41,391 nt of DNA from Rathayibacter rhapontici (GTDB taxonomy: Bacteria; Actinomycetota; Actinomycetes; Actinomycetales; Microbacteriaceae), in contig NZ_MUKN01000036.1 in the NCBI RefSeq assembly GCF_001995175.1, forward strand, positions 1 to 41,391, given 5' to 3'. The notes beneath the pieces were generated by a model. It saw only the letters and a list, made by a program, of their open reading frames with translations, was not told where the DNA came from and ran no database searches. The position numbers and the translations under genes are program-made. Positions 40,069 through 41,391 of this stretch are shown in pieces (the stretch's first letter is position 1; every line of letters begins with the position of its first letter).

Positions 40069-40197
40069 ATGTGGTTCGCCCTGTACCGTCGCCTGTTCTT
40101 CCACCGCCTATGCACAGCATGTGGCCTGCGCCGGGCGCGTCGTGACGGGTTCTGCTCCGACGGGTGCGCGCGTACGTTCGAGTTCTACGGGGCATGA
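40069..40197 (+). CDS. 42-residue zinc-ribbon-like peptide
   Basis: MWFALYRRLFFHRLCTACGL, then CSDGCARTFEFYGA: CTAC and CSDGC are two Cys pairs at zinc-finger spacing. Followed by a hairpin terminator. A small leaderless gene; function unknown. Confidence 0.5.
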   Translation: MWFALYRRLFFHRLCTACGLRRARRDGFCSDGCARTFEFYGA

Positions 40198-40203
40198 ACA
40201 CGA

Positions 40204-40236
40204 AAGGCCCCGCCCTCCTATTGGAGTCGGGGCCTT
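40204..40236 (+). terminator. Hairpin terminator
   Basis: AAGGCCCCG (40,204-40,212) and CGGGGCCTT (40,228-40,236), with an inner CTCC/GGAG stem. Downstream of the zinc-ribbon gene. Confidence 0.65.
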
Positions 40237-40267
40237 CGCTGCGCTGCCTCTCGCGCTCTCGCCTTGC

Positions 40268-40315
40268 GGCGACCGGGGCTCGAACCCGGACCTCTGCGGC
40301 CATTAGGCCTGCGTC
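40268..40315 (-). other. tRNA 3'-half-like sequence (T arm)
   Basis: On the minus strand, CCGGG, TTCGAGC, CCCGG form a T arm and TCGCCGC could be an acceptor strand, but there is no matching 5' half upstream. A palindrome GGCCTAATGGCC precedes it. Perhaps a tRNA relic from an earlier insertion or a phage-borne fragment. Confidence 0.35.
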
Positions 40316-40319
40316 CAGT

Positions 40320-40679
40320 CTAAAGGGCGAGCAGGAGCCGGTTGAGGATTCCGCGGACCTCTTCGGCTTCCTTGTGTGAGACGCGGAAGTCGATACTGTT
40401 GCCGCCGGTGAGTACGGAAACGATGGAGTTGAGGAATCCGTCGCGCTTGGTGGTCACGGAGGTGACGCTGCGGAGGGGGATCATCTCGGTGGACGCGGAC
40501 CCCTTCTTGCCGACGCCGGTGGCCGCCAACGACATGCCCATGGTCACGACGCCAGCGGTCAGCTTGGCTCCCGAGAGTCCGCGCGGCTTCTCCCATTCGA
40601 TGCGGTCGGCGTAGATGTTCACCTTCGCGTTTTTGCCTGCGATGTGGGAAGTGAACTGGTGCAGCAGCGCGTCGGTCAT
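40320..40679 (-). CDS. DUF4429/PH-domain-like protein
   Basis: 119 residues: MTDALLHQFTSHIAGKNAKV, VNIYADRIEWEKPRGLSGAK, IPLRSVTSVTTKRDG and IDFRVSHKEAEEVRGILNRL. The strand pattern and final helix suggest the PH-like domain of actinobacterial DUF4429 proteins, which bind membranes or peptides. It is common as prophage cargo; function unknown. Confidence 0.6.
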   Translation of the reverse strand: MTDALLHQFTSHIAGKNAKVNIYADRIEWEKPRGLSGAKLTAGVVTMGMSLAATGVGKKGSASTEMIPLRSVTSVTTKRDGFLNSIVSVLTGGNSIDFRVSHKEAEEVRGILNRLLLAL

Positions 40680-40742
40680 GCGCGCGATCCTATCTGCGAG
40701 CTTGACGACCGCGGGAGCCCCCGTCCGTCGGTCAACGACAAG

Positions 40743-40784
40743 AACGCCCCCTCGCCGCTCCCTGAGGAGTAGCGAGGGGGCGTT
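40743..40784 (-). terminator. Terminator of the tail-protein gene
   Basis: AACGCCCCCTCGC and GCGAGGGGGCGTT form a 13-bp stem; on the minus strand a U-rich tail (TTCTTGT) follows. It lies directly beyond the stop of the LamG-like gene at 40,791. Confidence 0.8.
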
Positions 40785-40790
40785 CGTGTG

Positions 40791-41391
40791 TCAGGCGGCG
40801 GTGTACCAGGAGCGGAGTGCGGCGACCATGTTTTCCCGGTCGGCGGTGTTGTGCACGGTCGGGTAGAAGATGACGTCTCGGAGTGCACCGAACAGGGGTG
40901 TGCTTCCGTCTGGGGCTGCTCCGAGTGAGGAGTAGCCGGGGTTGGCGCCTCGGGTGAGTGCGGTGGAGGTGGTGAGCGCGTCGTTGAAGTTGATCGTCGC
41001 GGTGGTGCCGGTGAAGGTGATCGCGAAGACGTACCAGCGGCTCGGGATGACGGTTCCGCCGGAGATTCCGGTGTTGGAGCCGCCCATTCGGAGGACGCCT
41101 TCGCTGTTGACTGCGAGGACGATGCCGCCGAGGTGCGACAGGATTCGCGACACGGCACCGATGCTGTCGATGCGGAACACGTAGTAGGCGGTGAAGCTCG
41201 CTCCGGGGACGAACGTGGACGCCATGAAGTCGCCGCCGTCGAATGTGACAGCTTGGGCTCCTTCGATTGCGGCGACGTTCGGTTGCGCGGCGACGGTGGA
41301 TTGGGTCCACGTGGTGCGGTCGCCTTCGGAGCCGCGCCAGGTCGCGAGCGGTCCGGTAATGGGGACGTCCGCCGCGACCCACCGCTGCACT
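40791..41391 (-). CDS. LamG-like tail protein, 3' part only
   Basis: About 199 residues of C-terminal sequence; the 5' end is beyond the window. The strand pattern (GASFTAYYVFRIDSIGAVSR; WYVFAITFTGTTATINFNDA; FGALRDVIFYPTVHNTADRE) is that of a concanavalin/LamG jelly-roll with a final ENMVAALRSWYTAA helix, as at the C-terminus of many phage fibre and baseplate proteins. Likely a carbohydrate-binding tail tip of element 2. It cannot be joined in frame with the protein cut at position 1. Confidence 0.7.
   Translation of the reverse strand, partial: VQRWVAADVPITGPLATWRGSEGDRTTWTQSTVAAQPNVAAIEGAQAVTFDGGDFMASTFVPGASFTAYYVFRIDSIGAVSRILSHLGGIVLAVNSEGVLRMGGSNTGISGGTVIPSRWYVFAITFTGTTATINFNDALTTSTALTRGANPGYSSLGAAPDGSTPLFGALRDVIFYPTVHNTADRENMVAALRSWYTAA

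Noticed and set aside
39965..40197. Longer 76-codon plus frame before the zinc-ribbon peptide
   Set aside because: The upstream part crosses the tandem repeats and -10 element; the ATG at 40,069 fits a leaderless start better.

Overview
The window is high-GC actinobacterial chromosome carrying temperate-phage DNA. The four host features are an orn gene, an SCO4848-type membrane protein gene, a tRNA-His and the 5' half of a tRNA-Arg. Together with the base composition they suggest a member of the Actinomycetota, plausibly Microbacteriaceae; this is inference from gene content, not from a database match.

Region 1 (1-34,599) is most of a siphovirus prophage with an HK97-type capsid. Almost everything is on the minus strand, so the operons read from right to left. 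From right to left there is an immunity/switch region (33.4-34.6 kb), an early operon of about 25 small genes with overlapping stop and start codons (24.4-33.3 kb; SSB, two nuclease-like genes, a replication-type winged-helix protein, zinc-finger proteins), a plus-strand trypsin-like protease moron (23.6-24.4 kb), and a late promoter followed by a leader hairpin. The late operon then runs HNH, small and large terminase, portal-MuF fusion, protease, capsid, head-tail connectors, major tail protein, tail chaperones with a -1 frameshift, tape measure, distal tail proteins, two M23 peptidases, membrane/holin candidates, a beta-helix tail spike, an SGNH-esterase fibre and the start of a further tail protein cut by the left edge.

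Region 2 (about 34,592-35,736) is a 1.1-kb host island: interrupted tRNA-Arg, SCO4848-type gene, orn and tRNA-His. Prophage 1 abuts the tRNA-Arg at a 17-bp core. A second element begins directly after tRNA-His.

Region 3 (35,737-41,391) is the left part of the second element: candidate integrase arm sites, four plus-strand genes ending in a tyrosine integrase, small genes including a broken lipoprotein, a ribbon-helix-helix protein and a DUF4429-like protein, and the 3' end of a LamG-like tail protein cut by the right edge.

Three signals stand out. The 17-bp attachment core occurs twice, inverted, at the 3' ends of two divergently transcribed regulators, so the segment between them could invert or form an attachment-linked immunity switch. 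A 12-bp motif, CGGCGAGCGCCG, recurs in one orientation at gene boundaries of the early operon. Thirteen places in coding sequence look as if exactly one base is missing, which points to sequence error or decay and must be allowed for when reading the broken genes.
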